Below are positions 1-10,517 of a DNA stretch of 64,000 bases, piece after piece (the first letter of the stretch is position 1; every line of letters begins with the position of its first letter). The translations under genes and the position numbers were made by a program. The stretch covers positions 6,661 through 70,660 of the forward strand of contig JAHHTK010000002.1 of assembly GCA_020024695.1 (NCBI GenBank), read 5' to 3'. Source of the DNA: Ureaplasma sp. GTDB taxonomy: Bacteria; Bacillota_I; Bacilli_A; Mycoplasmatales; Mycoplasmoidaceae. The notes under the pieces are model-generated. The model saw only the letters and a list, made by a program, of their open reading frames with translations, made no database searches and was not told the DNA's origin.

Positions 1-1375
1 CATAGTCGCCATAACCAATGGTGGTAATGGTGACAAAACTATATCAAAGAGCTTGTCAAATCGATTGGAATGGTAACCCATGGGTGAAAGCATCTAAATC
101 ATAAGAGCCTGTTTGAGGGTTCAACCAACCTTGTTGAATATAATAAGCACTTTCAGTTTCATAAATCGCAAATGAAAAGATTAATAATAAGATAACCAGA
201 GCTACCACGGCTCCTAAGACCACTTTTCATTTTGATTTCATAATCTTTTTAAATAATAAAAGATTTTTACCAAAAAAGAAGTTTTCAGCAAATCTTGGAA
301 TGACAACTAAGGTATTTAATAAAAACAGGATGGTGACAATTTGTTTGGTAGGACTATTAGTATCTACTTGTTGGGTTCAGTTCTTACCATCTAGAAATAA
401 AATGGTAATGACGGCAATCACACTCGCTAGTTGGTATAAGTTAGAAATACTAAATAAATAGGATAAAAAGGCTTTTTTAGTTGACACATAAGGATTACTA
501 AAATCAGCATATGATAGCCTAATGATTCAGTCTAGAATTAAACACCAAGCAAAAGCAAACATATATAACCCATATCGGTTAATGTAATAGTTTCTTAATT
601 GAACTTGTTCTGCGGTTCAGCCAATATGAGCAATCGTAGCAATAATCGGAGTTAAACTCGATAAAGCCATCCCTAAAATAATAATGTTATAGATCATGGC
701 ACAGACTAGTGCAAACGAGAACCGACCTGAGTTAGCTGAAATTGAAGTAAACTTATATAAAAAATATCTGAGTTTACCAAATCAAGTTAAGGTTTTAGTG
801 TTAATCTGTTGATTTGATTGATTGTTTTGCACGTTAAAGAATGAGGTTTTATATTGATTAAACATTCATCGTGAAGGTTTCACTGGACGTAAGTCACTAT
901 TAACCCCAAAACTACTAGATAAAGTTTGGTTGGGTACCATTACTGGTGTGGTTGGTTTATCAACTTGAAGATTGTCAGCAGTCTCATTGAGTACTGAATT
1001 ATCAGAATCAAGAGCATTATTCAAATCTGTTCCTGAACTAGGATTGGGTTCAGTAACAGTTGCTTGATCATCCAACACCCCAGAATTATTAATCAAATCA
1101 GAGATTTGTTGGTCATTAGCATCAATCCCGACACTTTGGACAAACATTAAACATAATTGTTGAATAAAGTTTTGTTTATCTTGCACATCAAGACTAGCGA
1201 TGGCTTGTTTATTGTGTTGAATAAAGTTATTATAAGTTGCTTCAATATCGACAAAATTACCAACCTTGCTTTGTTTGACGATGTTGGTAATCACCTGTTT
1301 AAATAAAGTTAGTAAATGGTCTAATTCTGCCTGACTTTGGCGGGCACTGAGGTCACTTATTTGATCATCATGCAT
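1..1375 (-). CDS. Voltage-gated-type potassium channel, 3' end cut by window
   Basis: Probable inner-membrane K+ channel. Read with UGA as Trp, it is open from the ATG at 1375 to the window edge, so the C-terminus is missing. Residues 1-170 are soluble, acidic and Asn/Gln/Ser-rich, with no family I recognise. About five hydrophobic segments follow (roughly 720-640, 590-520, 480-410, 350-290 and 240-180 on the window), then a pore helix and the filter TTIGYGDY at positions 2-25. That filter is the hallmark of K+ channels (TxGYGD). The six-segment layout resembles Kv/Kch-type channels, but I could not identify an S4 arginine ladder confidently. The long N-terminal domain is unusual. A C-terminal RCK or other regulatory domain would lie outside the window. 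Confidence 0.8.
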
Positions 1376-2194
1376 ATCTTATTAAATTCCTCACTAAGAA
1401 AACATATATTTAAATTTTAATAGGATTTAGTAACAAAAACAATAAAAAGCCCTTGACATCAACCTTTTTTTATCACTTGAGCCTCTTTTTCATATTTATA
1501 TGAAAAAGCACCCATTCAAACGAATGGATGCGAATGTATGAAAGGAAGAAAAGAATATTTTAAAAAAATATTTGTTAACGAATAGACTAGAAATTCATTA
1601 GCCTATTTTTTATTATGTGGACTTTCCTTGAAAAAGAGAAAAAGTTGGAAAGTAAATATCAATATGTCTTACTATAAAAGCAAATTAAAAAAACAAAGAA
1701 AGGATAAATAGAAATAAAATGCAAGTATATTATAGACAAGGGTTTGTTCAGTAAGTATCAGCTAACCTGAACACTCAATCAATTATGAGGTATATTTTCT
1801 TTAGTTGCAATCAAATAACGTTGTCTTTATCAATAAATCATCCAACAACAACACGAAAAGATTTACGATTATCATAAATTTTAAAATAAAATTAGGAGAC
1901 TTAAAGATACAACAACATCATCTTTAGTTAATTTTATTTCTAAATTTTTGACTTTAAAACGACTATTTTTTTGTTTTGTACTAAATATTTTCTTTTTACA
2001 CTTTGATTATATAGACAAAATAGAACTAATCCAAATAAATTTAAGACGGTTTTGGGTTTCAAAAAAATTATTAATATATTAATATATTAATAAATTCGCC
2101 TCTTTTTGTTTTTTGAATCTTGATCATTAAATCTTGTTTAAATTGAAGATTAAAAAATAAAAATTAGGTTTAAAATGCTTTTAAATTTGGCTTT
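1376..2194. other. Long intergenic region with palindromes and possible gene remnant
   Basis: No intact gene is visible. It holds a perfect 11-bp inverted repeat at 1485-1508 (CTTTTTCATAT, TT, ATATGAAAAAG), a 6-bp hairpin at about 1511-1526 (CCATTC/GAATGG) and a 26-bp perfect AT palindrome at 2068-2093. On the minus strand, two abutting open stretches without a good start (about 2000-1885 and about 1890-1725, with in-frame UGA codons) look like pieces of a roughly 90-residue protein broken by a frameshift. One contains SFRVVVGWFIDKDN. I do not recognise the family. The region may be decayed coding sequence. Confidence 0.35.
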
Positions 2195-2274
2195 TTAGCT
2201 TTTTAATTTTAATAATTCTTTTTCTTGACGAGAGAGTTTTTTGTCCCGAATCACATTTGAATTTTCTTTTTTAA

Positions 2275-3219
2275 CTACAGCAGATTTTTTAGTTGGTTTT
2301 TTGGTTGTTTTTGGTTTAGGTTTTGGTTCTTTTTAGATAAAGCAGCATTTTTAGCATCCTTTCGACTTGCATATCCAGCAAAACCTCTACCTGGAATATT
2401 AGCAACACCATTCTTTTGAATATCAGCATAAACTTTATTGAAGTCTAATTCTTCAAGCACAAATTTGGTGCTTTCTTTTGCTTGATCAATTGGTAAAGTA
2501 GCTTTAATTATGTCATGACCTAATGATGCCACATTTAAACTAATATATCGACTAAATTCATCTTGAATATAGCCTGTTGCAATCGCTAATGAAAGTGTTG
2601 CATGATATTCTTCTTTATCGTCTTTTCAACCAAGGAACTCAACAAATTCGTTCGCACTGGTAGCTATGAAATCATCAATCTTATAGTCGGTTTGAAATTT
2701 TTGATTATGGTCTTCAATCGCTTTAGTCAAGGCCTTAATGATTCTTTTTTGTTTACCTAAATGACGTTTTTCGCCTAAAGCATAGACCCCAACCACTTTT
2801 TTGTCAGGATTTTTTGCTTTTGCAATACCATATTCATCAACAATGGTTTCAGCTAACACAGCCATAGTTTGATTATCATTGTGTCCTCAAACAGGATCGC
2901 TTAAAAAACCTTCATAAATAGTGCCATTGTGTTCAAAATTGATAAAGAATGTTTCATAAGTAATCCCTTTATCAATTAATTCAATACCTTTTTCTTTTCA
3001 AAAGTTATATTCGCTAGCGACCATAAATCTTAATAAATAAAGATTTAGATACTCATCTAAAAAATTAAGCACGTTATCCATATGGTCTTGTGCATTAGGA
3101 ATTTTGAATTCAAGGATTTCACAGACCTTTTTCATTGAAAGGCGATTGGTTTTTTGAATATCTTTATAAATAGAATCATAAATCTCTTCAAAAATCTTTA
3201 AAAGGGTTTCTTTTTGCAT
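2275..3219 (-). CDS. Hypothetical protein, C-terminus probably frameshifted
   Basis: A protein of about 314 residues that I do not recognise. The ATG at 3219 has a GGAAAG ribosome site upstream. It is soluble-looking, with mixed charge and no signal peptide. In the present frame it ends at a TAG at 2275 after an odd Asn/Gln-rich tail. At the T-run 2330-2334 (A-run in the mRNA) the other frame continues with a typical low-complexity basic tail (KEPKPKPKTTKKPTKKS...) to a stop at 2195. One extra A in the run would join the two. That suggests a homopolymer sequencing error or a true slippage/phase-variation site. Nothing about its neighbours suggests a function. Confidence 0.6.
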
Positions 3220-3324
3220 ATTTTATCTTTCCTTAACTTTATTGGTTTAATTATAAATGAAATTAAAAACTACTTCTTCGGTTTTAATTGGTTTTCAAAA
3301 ATTCAAGCTGGGAATTAATAAAAA

Positions 3325-3349
3325 GTATCATCTGGATACCAGATGATAC
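3325..3349 (-). terminator. Rho-independent terminator after the dehydrogenase gene
   Basis: Perfect 11-bp stem (GTATCATCTGG / CCAGATGATAC) with a 3-nt loop. On the minus strand it is followed by TTTTTATT. It sits 27 nt past the stop of the dehydrogenase gene at 3376. Confidence 0.85.
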
Positions 3350-3375
3350 CTATTTATAAAATTGAAAAGGGTTTT

Positions 3376-4194
3376 CTAGCCAGCTTTTTTCATGTTAGCA
3401 TAGAAACCATATAAAGGGGTGGCCATGCCAAATCCACCAGCGACCGAGATTAATTCGCCTGTAATATAACTTGCTAAATCACTTGCTAAGAAAGCTGCTA
3501 AGTGAGCAATATCTTCAGCTTGACCTAAACGGTTTAACGGAATGTTTTGTAAGAAACTATGAATGAATTCTTCACTCATGTTATTCATTGCTGCGTCAGT
3601 AGCAATTAAACCAGGCATAATCGCATTGACCCGAATACCATTCTTAGCATATTGGGTAGCAATGTTTTGGGTTAAGGCATTGACAGCTGATTTAGAGGTA
3701 GCGTAAGCAATCCGTGCTAAATCTGGTAATTTACCCCCAACTGAAGAAATATTAATAATACTTCCTTTAATATTGTGTTCTACCATCGCTTTAATGGCAG
3801 CTTGGGTTGGATAAAAGACTGTAGCAAGATTACTATTTAAAATTTCAAAGAAATCCTTACCATCAGTTCTTAAGAGATCAATATCTTTTTGGACATTGGT
3901 GTGGCCAAAGTTATTCACTAAAATATCAAGTTTGCCTTCCTTTGTCATGATTTCATCAATCATTGAAGTGAAGGTTTCATGTTTGAAAGCGTCAAAATAA
4001 ACAACATCAGCCTGACCACCGTTCGCATTAATTTCAGCAGCAATCTTGGCTCCTTGTTCGAGATTTCGTACACCAAGATAAACTTTCGCTTGACAAGCTG
4101 CAAAGGTTTTGGCGATTTCTAACCCAATTCCTCTTGTGGAAGAAGTGACTAAAGCCACTTTTCCAGCTAATAAATTTGCAAATTTATCGAACAT
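3376..4194 (-). CDS. 7-alpha-hydroxysteroid dehydrogenase-like SDR oxidoreductase
   Basis: Classical short-chain dehydrogenase of 272 residues. The cofactor motif is TSSTRGIG at 17-24, NNFG is at 94-97, and the catalytic set is S151, Y164 and K168 (YATSK). Beyond the general SDR fold, the pattern resembles clostridial 7-alpha-hydroxysteroid dehydrogenases as I recall them: VTSSTRGIG, VYFDA, DILVNNFG, NISSVGG, ARIAY..SKSAVNALTQNIA.QYA, PGLIATDAA and a C-terminal GGFGMATP.YG. Those enzymes oxidise the 7-alpha hydroxyl of bile acids in the cytoplasm. A FabG role is unlikely because no fatty-acid genes are nearby, though substrate cannot be proven from sequence. It is monocistronic, with its own terminator downstream. 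Transfer from a gut Firmicute is plausible. Confidence 0.8.
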   Translation of the reverse strand: MFDKFANLLAGKVALVTSSTRGIGLEIAKTFAACQAKVYLGVRNLEQGAKIAAEINANGGQADVVYFDAFKHETFTSMIDEIMTKEGKLDILVNNFGHTNVQKDIDLLRTDGKDFFEILNSNLATVFYPTQAAIKAMVEHNIKGSIINISSVGGKLPDLARIAYATSKSAVNALTQNIATQYAKNGIRVNAIMPGLIATDAAMNNMSEEFIHSFLQNIPLNRLGQAEDIAHLAAFLASDLASYITGELISVAGGFGMATPLYGFYANMKKAG

Positions 4195-4247
4195 TTTAAT
4201 TTACCTTTCGTATAAAGTTTAATGAATTATTTTAGCATACAATTCAG

Positions 4248-5006
4248 CTATTTTAATGAAATGAGATTAATATTCACTTCTTCTAATTTCTTTTCCACTA
4301 AGTCAACTTTTTCTTCTAATTCTAAGTTGGCATCAACTAAAATGTAAGGGATTCCGTATTGACGACAGACATCAACCATATAAGTTGGATATAAATTATG
4401 AAGACGTTTGAAATAGGTTTCGTTCTTAGCAAAGTTTTCAACTTCACAAGCTCGGTTCCGTTCATAAATCCGACGGGTAAATAAGTCTCAGTCTCCAGTT
4501 AAAATGACATATAACTTAGGGATCCCATAATCATAAATTAATTCTTTACAAATGGTTTTTCACATACTTGCATAATAATCAAAGATTTCAGGACGGGAGA
4601 TGTTTTCGTGAGCGAACAATCAATCTTCAAAAATAGAACGGTCAAAAATGGTTAATTTTTCAGCATTGCAATTGTTTTTGTAATTATCAAAACGGTTTAA
4701 AACAAAATACAATTGGAATAAAGAACCATATAACATGTCGTTACTACGGTCATACATTTTTGATAATAAAAGATTTGGTAATTGATCTTCTTCATCTAAT
4801 TCATAAACAACCCGTGCTCCAGGAAAACGGCGTGATAACGCTTGGACCAAGGTGGATTTTCCGAAAGCAATCATTCCTCCGACTGCAATACAGTTAGCGA
4901 CCTTTAAAGGACGATAAACTGGTTTTTTGATGACATCGTTGCCTTGGTCATCTTTAAGTCATTCATATAAGGCCTTAGCTGAGAATTCTTGAGTTGGTTT
5001 AGACAT
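4248..5006 (-). CDS. Deoxynucleoside kinase (dAdo/dGuo kinase family)
   Basis: 252 residues; phosphorylates deoxynucleosides in the salvage pathway, which mollicutes need because they lack de novo nucleotide synthesis. A P-loop GGMIAFGKS sits at 43-51, unusually far in because of an N-terminal extension of about 40 residues. An acidic ELDEEDQLP segment and the FDRSIFED motif (the DRS signature of the dNK family) are present. The start is the ATG at 5006 with AAAGGATAG upstream. One UGA-Trp precedes the P-loop and more follow the DRS motif. It lies between the dehydrogenase and RNase J genes. Confidence 0.8.
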
Positions 5007-5050
5007 AACTATCCTTTACATTTACATTAGTTTATTTTTATTAGTGGTTT

Positions 5051-7102
5051 TTAATTATTAGTATTGACTGGGGTTTGTGGTTTGCTAGTGTGCTTTTTAA
5101 ATTCCCCATTCTTTTTATTGTGTTTATACTTGTAATAATTAGGTTTCTTGAAATTCTTTTTGAAGTGTTTTTTCTCCTTTATTTTTTTGTCTTGAGAACC
5201 TTCAAAACCATCAGTTTGATCAGAACTGGTTGGTTTATGAGTATGGTCATTGATGCCATCTAAATCAATGGCGACACAACAATCATTATCACTGACCATA
5301 TCTTCATTGTCTTCATCAAGAACTGAATTTGGTTCCGACACTTTTGTTTCTATTGCGATAATATCTTTCTTAGCGGTTTTATTGAGATAGTGACCTTCGT
5401 GCATTTGATCAACAATGTAATCATAATCTAAGAAGGTGACAAAAATTAACGGGTTTTTCCGACAACTTTTTCAAATCGTTGACTTGGTAATAGATTTAGC
5501 ATAGTTGGCTAAATTATCCACGTTATCTTCTGGGTGTAAATTAATTTCGGTTGATAAGTTATCAATTAAAATGGCTTTTAATTTCTTTAATAAAGGCATT
5601 TTATTTTTAGCAATGAAACAACCACGGGTAGCGATTTCAATGTTAGCAATCTTTTTCAATTGTTTAGAATAACAAATTGCTAATTCAATAATCCCTTCAT
5701 TTGATAAAATCCGACGTTCATTTAATAAAGCTGACGAGTCAGTTTTAATATCTTTCCCATTGATATACATTGGATCACCTGGTACATCAATGTCAGTTAA
5801 TGATAATTCACGGTTCAACAACATTAATTTATGACCATTGGTGGAAATAATGATGTGATCTTTGGATAAGCCTGTATCCATTGCTAATTTTTGCATTTTC
5901 CGCATCATTTTATATTCCCCATGGATTGGGAAAATTCAATGTGGTTTTAATAAATGCATCAATAATTGTAATTCTTGCATGGTGGCATGGCCTGAGGCAT
6001 GAATTTTTAAGTTAGGCGTGTTTTCAACTACGGTCACCCCTAATTTATATAATTTGTCAACCATCGCTTCCACTGAGGCATAGTTGCCTGGAATTGGGTT
6101 CGATGAAAGAATCACGGTATCGGTTTTTTTCAAGGCAACCTTAGGGTGTTTTCCTTTGGCCATCACATTTAAAGCAGCCATTTCTTCCCCTTGACTACCA
6201 GTTAATAAAACTAAGACTTCATTGTCTTGGTATTTCTTAATATCAGCTGGTTTAATCAAATCGTTATCGGTTAAATTCACCAATTTCATTTTTTTAGAAA
6301 TTTTGATGTTGGTGTCCATGGATTTTCCAATGACACAGATTTTTCGATTAAACATTAACGCCATTTCCACGACTTTTTGGATTCTATTAATGTTAGAAGC
6401 AAAGGTGGATAAAAAGACCCGTCCTGGTGCTTCTTTAATAATATTAAATAAGTTGTTAAAAATAACAGCTTCACTTTCACTAAAACCAGGGACTTCGGCA
6501 TTTGTTGATTCACATAATAAAACGTCTAAGTCTTGGGAACGCACATCTAATAACTGACTGAAGTTGGTTTCACTTGTTCCAAGCCCTAAATCAAAGCGGA
6601 AATCACCTGATTCAAAGACGGTTCCATTTGGTGTTTTAAAAAAGATAGAATAAGCGTCTGGAATGGAGTGACAGACCCGAATAAATTCAAGGTCAATAGA
6701 ACCTAACGTGAACTTATTATTTTCGTCGGTAACTTCAATAAATTCAGGTAATTTTAACCCTTTAAATTCATTTAATTTCTTACAAATTAATTTGATTGCA
6801 AAAGCTGGAGCAATAATTTTTTTAATCGGTACGTGTTTTAATAAGTATGGGATTCCCCCAATGTGGTCTTCATGACCATGGGTAATTACTAAGGCACTAA
6901 TTTTGTCTTGATTTTCAATCAAGGTTTGATAATTAGCGACCATCCCATTAATGCCAAGCATATCATCAGGAGCAAACTTAATCCCTGCATCTACGATGAT
7001 AAGTTGATCATCTTGTTCAATGACATAAGTGTTCTTGCCGATTTCTTCAAGCCCACCTAAGGCGTATAAATACGTTGGGTTTTGTTTTTTATTATTAGTC
7101 AT
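5051..7102 (-). CDS. rnj: Ribonuclease J
   Basis: 683 residues; the dual endo-/5'-exoribonuclease of mRNA decay and rRNA maturation in bacteria that lack RNase E. The metallo-beta-lactamase motif HGHEDH is at 75-80, followed by an EFIRVCHSIPDAYS block, ESGDFRFD, and a beta-CASP domain with TGSQGE and a downstream HASGHAT. The typical IFPIHGEYKM segment follows a UGA-Trp. After about residue 570 there is a long unusual tail: first acidic (DEDNEDMVSDND), then very Lys/Asn-rich (KKHFKKNFKKPNYYKYKHNKK). It looks like a disordered RNA-binding tail. Mollicutes usually have two RNase J paralogues and I cannot say which this is. Confidence 0.9.
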
Positions 7103-7321
7103 ATTTCTTCTATAAATATATTAAATTAATTTTGAATTTTAAAATAAAAGTAACTTAGGCTCACGGTGCGATTGGTGTATTATCATCACCTTGCGTTAAG
7201 TTTTATATAACCATTATAAACATAGAAATCATTAAAATCTATTAAATTTTAAGAAGAATATAACAATTTATTTTTTTCATTTTTTTCGCTGTTTTTTTCG
7301 TTTAAAAATGGATTTTTCATA
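7103..7321 (-). promoter_or_regulatory. RNase J 5' leader with possible RNA fold
   Basis: AT-rich divergent region between rnj and rplJ. In the rnj direction, 7202-7152 can pair AACTTA with TAAGTT around an inner GGTG/CACC hairpin, and a TATAAT-like box lies near 7213-7220. The loop of the inner hairpin has no complementary 3' segment, so it does not fit a fluoride riboswitch. I do not recognise an Rfam class. Treat it as a candidate structured leader only. Confidence 0.3.
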
Positions 7322-7327
7322 TATAAT
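7322..7327 (+). promoter_or_regulatory. -10 box of the rplJ-rplL operon
   Basis: Perfect TATAAT, about 13 nt before the conserved L10 leader. The upstream sequence is T-rich, with no clear -35 box, as is common in mollicutes. Confidence 0.6.
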
Positions 7328-7339
7328 GAATAAGTCAAT

Positions 7340-7440
7340 ATGCTGAAGACAGTAACTGGTCTCTATCTACGATAGACACCCTAACTTGTTACCGAAGGAT
7401 ATACTTATCAGTGCTATTGATTATTTCTAAAAGGAGATAC
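7340..7440 (+). ncRNA. Ribosomal protein L10 leader (autoregulatory)
   Basis: The mRNA leader of rplJ bears the conserved pieces of the bacterial L10 leader. GAAGACAG is followed by GTAAC (7352-7356) pairing with GTTAC (7388-7392). An inner TCTATC/GATAGA hairpin and the CCGAAGG segment follow. The L10(L12)4 complex binds this RNA to repress its own operon. A strong AAAAGGAGAT ribosome site ends the leader. Confidence 0.8.
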
Positions 7441-7444
7441 ATCC

Positions 7445-7933
7445 ATGTCAAAAAACATCCAACCTAAAATTGAACTTGTTAACCAAGTTTCAGGTTGATT
7501 AAAAGATGCTAAATCATTTATCATCTTTGAATATGCAGGCTTGACTGATGACCAAATTGTCTCTTTAAGATTTGCTTTAAACAAAAGTATCGCAAAATTA
7601 CACGTATTAAAAAACAATATTTTACGTCGTGCTTTAAAAGAAGCTAACCTTGAAGGCTTCGACACTTTAAGTGGCCCAAACGCAATTGCAATTGGTTCAG
7701 GTGATGAAATCGCACCTATTAAAGATGTTGTAGAAGCAGCTAAAAAATTCGGCTTCATCAAGACTAAAGCTGCATTTGTTGACGGTAGAGTTGTAACAGG
7801 CAGCGAAATTGATCAACTTGCATCTATTCCAGGTCGTGAAGGACTTTACTCAATGTTTTTATCATGCCTTACTGCTCCAATCCGTAACTTCTTATACGGT
7901 TTAAAAGCTGTAGCTGAAAAAGAACAACAATAA
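7445..7933 (+). CDS. rplJ: 50S ribosomal protein L10
   Basis: 162 residues. L10 is the base of the ribosomal stalk that carries the L7/L12 dimers. Typical features are IFEYAGLTDDQI near residue 27, VLKNNILRRAL, and the C-terminal alpha-helix that recruits L12. The ATG at 7445 follows AAAAGGAGAT at good spacing. Residue 18 is encoded by UGA, a clean proof of code 4 in a housekeeping gene. It is followed by rplL after 29 nt. Confidence 0.95.
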
Positions 7934-7962
7934 GACACTCTAGAATAATTTAGGAAAAAATT

Positions 7963-8328
7963 ATGGCAAAATTAACAAACGAACAAATTATCGAATCATT
8001 AAAAGAAAGTTCATTATTAGAAATTATGGACTTAGTTAAAGCAGTTGAAGAAGCATTCGGCGTTAGTGCTGCTGCTCCAGTTGCTGTTGCAGCTGCAAGT
8101 GCTGCTGAAGAAGCTCCAACAAGCGTTAACGTTGTATTAGAAGACGCTGGCGCAAACAAAGTTGGTGTTATTAAATTAATCCGTGAAATTACAGGATTAG
8201 GTTTAATGGAAGCTAAAACAATGGCTGAAAAAGCTGGTGCAATCGTAAAAGAAGATATGAAACCAGAAGAAGCAAAAGAATTAGTTGCAAAATTCGTTGA
8301 ATTAGGTGCAAAAGCATCTGCAAAATAA
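7963..8328 (+). CDS. rplL: 50S ribosomal protein L7/L12
   Basis: 121 residues; the multi-copy stalk protein that recruits translation GTPases. It has the N-terminal dimerisation helix, an Ala-rich hinge ([17 protein letters not shown]), and the C-terminal domain with [21 protein letters not shown] and the [11 protein letters not shown] segment. Second gene of the L10 operon, followed by a strong terminator. Confidence 0.97.
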   Translation: MAKLTNEQIIESLKESSLLEIMDLVKAVEEAFGVSAAAPVAVAAASAAEEAPTSVNVVLEDAGANKVGVIKLIREITGLGLMEAKTMAEKAGAIVKEDMKPEEAKELVAKFVELGAKASAK

Positions 8329-8350
8329 TTTCATTTTGTGATAATAGAAA

Positions 8351-8381
8351 AACTCGTTGGATAAAACCAGCGAGTTTTTTG
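8351..8381 (+). terminator. Terminator of the rplJ-rplL operon
   Basis: 10-bp stem AACTCGTTGG / CCAGCGAGTT (one G-U pair) with a 6-nt loop, followed by TTTTTTG. It lies 22 nt past the rplL stop. Being near-symmetrical, it may also stop transcripts of gapN coming from the other side. Confidence 0.9.
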
Positions 8382-8390
8382 TTGTCTTAG

Positions 8391-9827
8391 TTACTTGTTT
8401 AAAATATACCCTTTAGTCTTGACCATGCTTTCGAGAGCTTCACCAATACCTTGGGTTCCGAACCCAGATTCTTTAATGCCACTAAACGGAAAGATGTCAG
8501 GGCCTCTTGAAGTAATGCCATTTCAGTTGACACTGCCACATTCAATGAAAGCGGCATATTTAAGAAAATCGGCTTCTTGGTGACAGTAAATGGAAGCTTG
8601 TAGGCCATATTCACTTTGATTAATGACTTGAATGGCTTGAGTCACATCATCATAAATTTGGATTGGCAAGATTGGCCCAAATTGTTCTTGTCAAACAATC
8701 TCCATGTCATTGTTAACATGAACAATTAAACAAGGATAAACATATAAATCATCAGTTTTAAAGTCTGGTAAAGCAGTCGCTCCTTTGGTTAAAGCATCGT
8801 TAACTAAACCTGATAAATAGTTAATGCTTTTGTGATCAATCATGGGGGTTATCTCACAATCATCTAAAGCAGGACCAACTTTTAAATGTTTGATTTTAGT
8901 TAATAATAGTTTTACTAACTTATCATGGTTATGCTGACTAACTAAGACTTTTTTAATAGCTGTGCACCGTTGCCCATTATAACTAAAAGCTCCCTTAATA
9001 ATATCGTTAGCACACGCTTCTAAATCGGCATCATCAAGTACTAAACAGCAATCCTTACCACCCATTTCTAACACTAATTTGGTTTTAGAAACTGTTTGAG
9101 CAATTAAATTCCCAACCTTACTTGAACCTGTAAAGGTAATCATTTTTACAATTTCATTATGATAAAGGTCTTCGCTTCCTTCAATATTAATGATTTGAAC
9201 CATATTATTGCGAATGCCTGCTTGATAAACTAAATTAGCTACATAACTGGTAGTTAATTGTGCTTGGTGTGAACCTTTGATAATGACGGCATTCCCGACT
9301 AAATAGGCTGGGACTAATTTGGTCATTAATAAATTAATAGGAAAGTTAAACGGAACAATTCCTAACACTACTCCTAATGGTTCTTTTACAAAAATCCCTT
9401 TTTTGTGGAAATTATGGGTTCAATTTTCATCATCAATGACGGTTTTAGTTTGAAAAACTAAATCATAATAGCGAATAGTATCTGTTAAATATTGCACCGA
9501 GCGTTTGATTTCAGCAACACAATCACTATAACGTTTCCCAATTTCTTGAGCCATAATAGTCGCTAATTCGTGTTGGTGATTTAATAATAATTCACCAAGT
9601 TTTCTAAGGTGATTTTTTCTTAATAAAACATCATCGGTTTGGGTTTGAAACGCTTGTTGTCCTGCTTGCAAAATTTGTGATAAGAAATGATGATTGTGTT
9701 TCAAATCATCATCTACATATCCTAAAATTTGGTGATCAAGACTATAAACTGGTTGTGGATTTTGACCATAATGTAATTCATTTAAGTACAAAAATCCAAA
9801 GTTATTGTCTTTATTGTTGTGCATCAT
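8391..9827 (-). CDS. gapN: Non-phosphorylating glyceraldehyde-3-phosphate dehydrogenase (NADP)
   Basis: 478-residue aldehyde dehydrogenase that turns glyceraldehyde-3-P directly into 3-phosphoglycerate, making NADPH instead of ATP. Motifs: GIVPFNFP (Rossmann side), FTGSSKVG, the catalytic Glu in LEMGGKD, and the catalytic Cys in YNGQRCTAIK. That last block is typical of GapN rather than of general aldehyde dehydrogenases. The start at 9827 has AAGAAGG inside the end of pgsA; the genes overlap by 17 nt and are probably translationally coupled. It ends at 8391, just after the L12 terminator on the other strand. NADPH from GapN could feed DXR and ribD. Confidence 0.88.
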
Positions 9828-10515
9828 TTGGCCCTTCTTGGGATTCTAATGAATTTTGTTTTTGTTTTAATTGGCGACTAATTTGTACCATATAAATGAT
9901 ACCTGAAGCGATGGCTAACATCGCTGCTAAATAAATACATAAGTTGTTAATAGCTCAATAATATCAGCCAGAAACATTGGTACCTAAAAAGAAAATAAAC
10001 ACAATCCCAACCATCATGAAGATGGTTTTAATTTTGCCATATCAGTTAGCAGGAACCACCACTTGTGATTTTGCTGCTAGCATCCGATATCCATCAATTA
10101 CAATGTCCCGAATGACAAAGATTAAGGCTAGTCAAATTGGAAGATAATTTAAAGCCCCAAAACAAATTAAGACCGCATTGGTTAATAATTTATCAGCTAA
10201 AGGATCTCATAATTTCCCAAAGTCAGACACCCAATGATATTTCCGAGCTAAAAACCCATCTAAGAAATCAGTAATGGAAGCGATGATAAAGAAAATTCCT
10301 GCTGTTAAAAAACTCCCATTAATGCTGATTGTCACAATCCCATCCATTGTTATTTGGTATAACGGAGTTTGTAGCCCTGGTGCGATGGTGGTCAAATTAC
10401 TGATTAAAATAAAGATAATCACAATTGGCACTAACGCAATTCTAATCAATGTTAATCAATTGGGAATTGAAGCCTTAGTGGTTCATTGGGAATGAAAATG
10501 CTTGGTGGTTTTCAT
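9811..10515 (-). CDS. pgsA: CDP-diacylglycerol--glycerol-3-phosphate 3-phosphatidyltransferase
   Basis: 234 residues; makes phosphatidylglycerol-phosphate in the membrane from CDP-DAG. The CDP-alcohol phosphotransferase signature is complete: DFLDGFLAR.. followed by SDFGKLWDPLADK (D-x2-D-G-x2-A-R-x8-G-x3-D-x3-D). Several membrane helices surround it. The start at 10515 gives an N-terminus with two UGA-Trp codons before the usual NWLTLIRIALVP. It lies 2 nt after asnS and overlaps gapN. It uses the product of cdsA elsewhere in the window. Confidence 0.92.
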
Positions 10516-10517
10516 AA

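Noticed and set aside
2068..2093. AT palindrome as a replication origin element
   Set aside because: No DnaA boxes or dnaA/dnaN nearby; likely a simple AT-rich inverted repeat.
7152..7202. Fluoride-type riboswitch upstream of rnj
   Set aside because: GGTGATG/CACC hairpin is present, but the pseudoknot partner of the loop and the second hairpin are missing.
7414..8159. Reverse-strand frames opposite rplJ and rplL
   Set aside because: Mirror readings of conserved ribosomal genes without ribosome sites.
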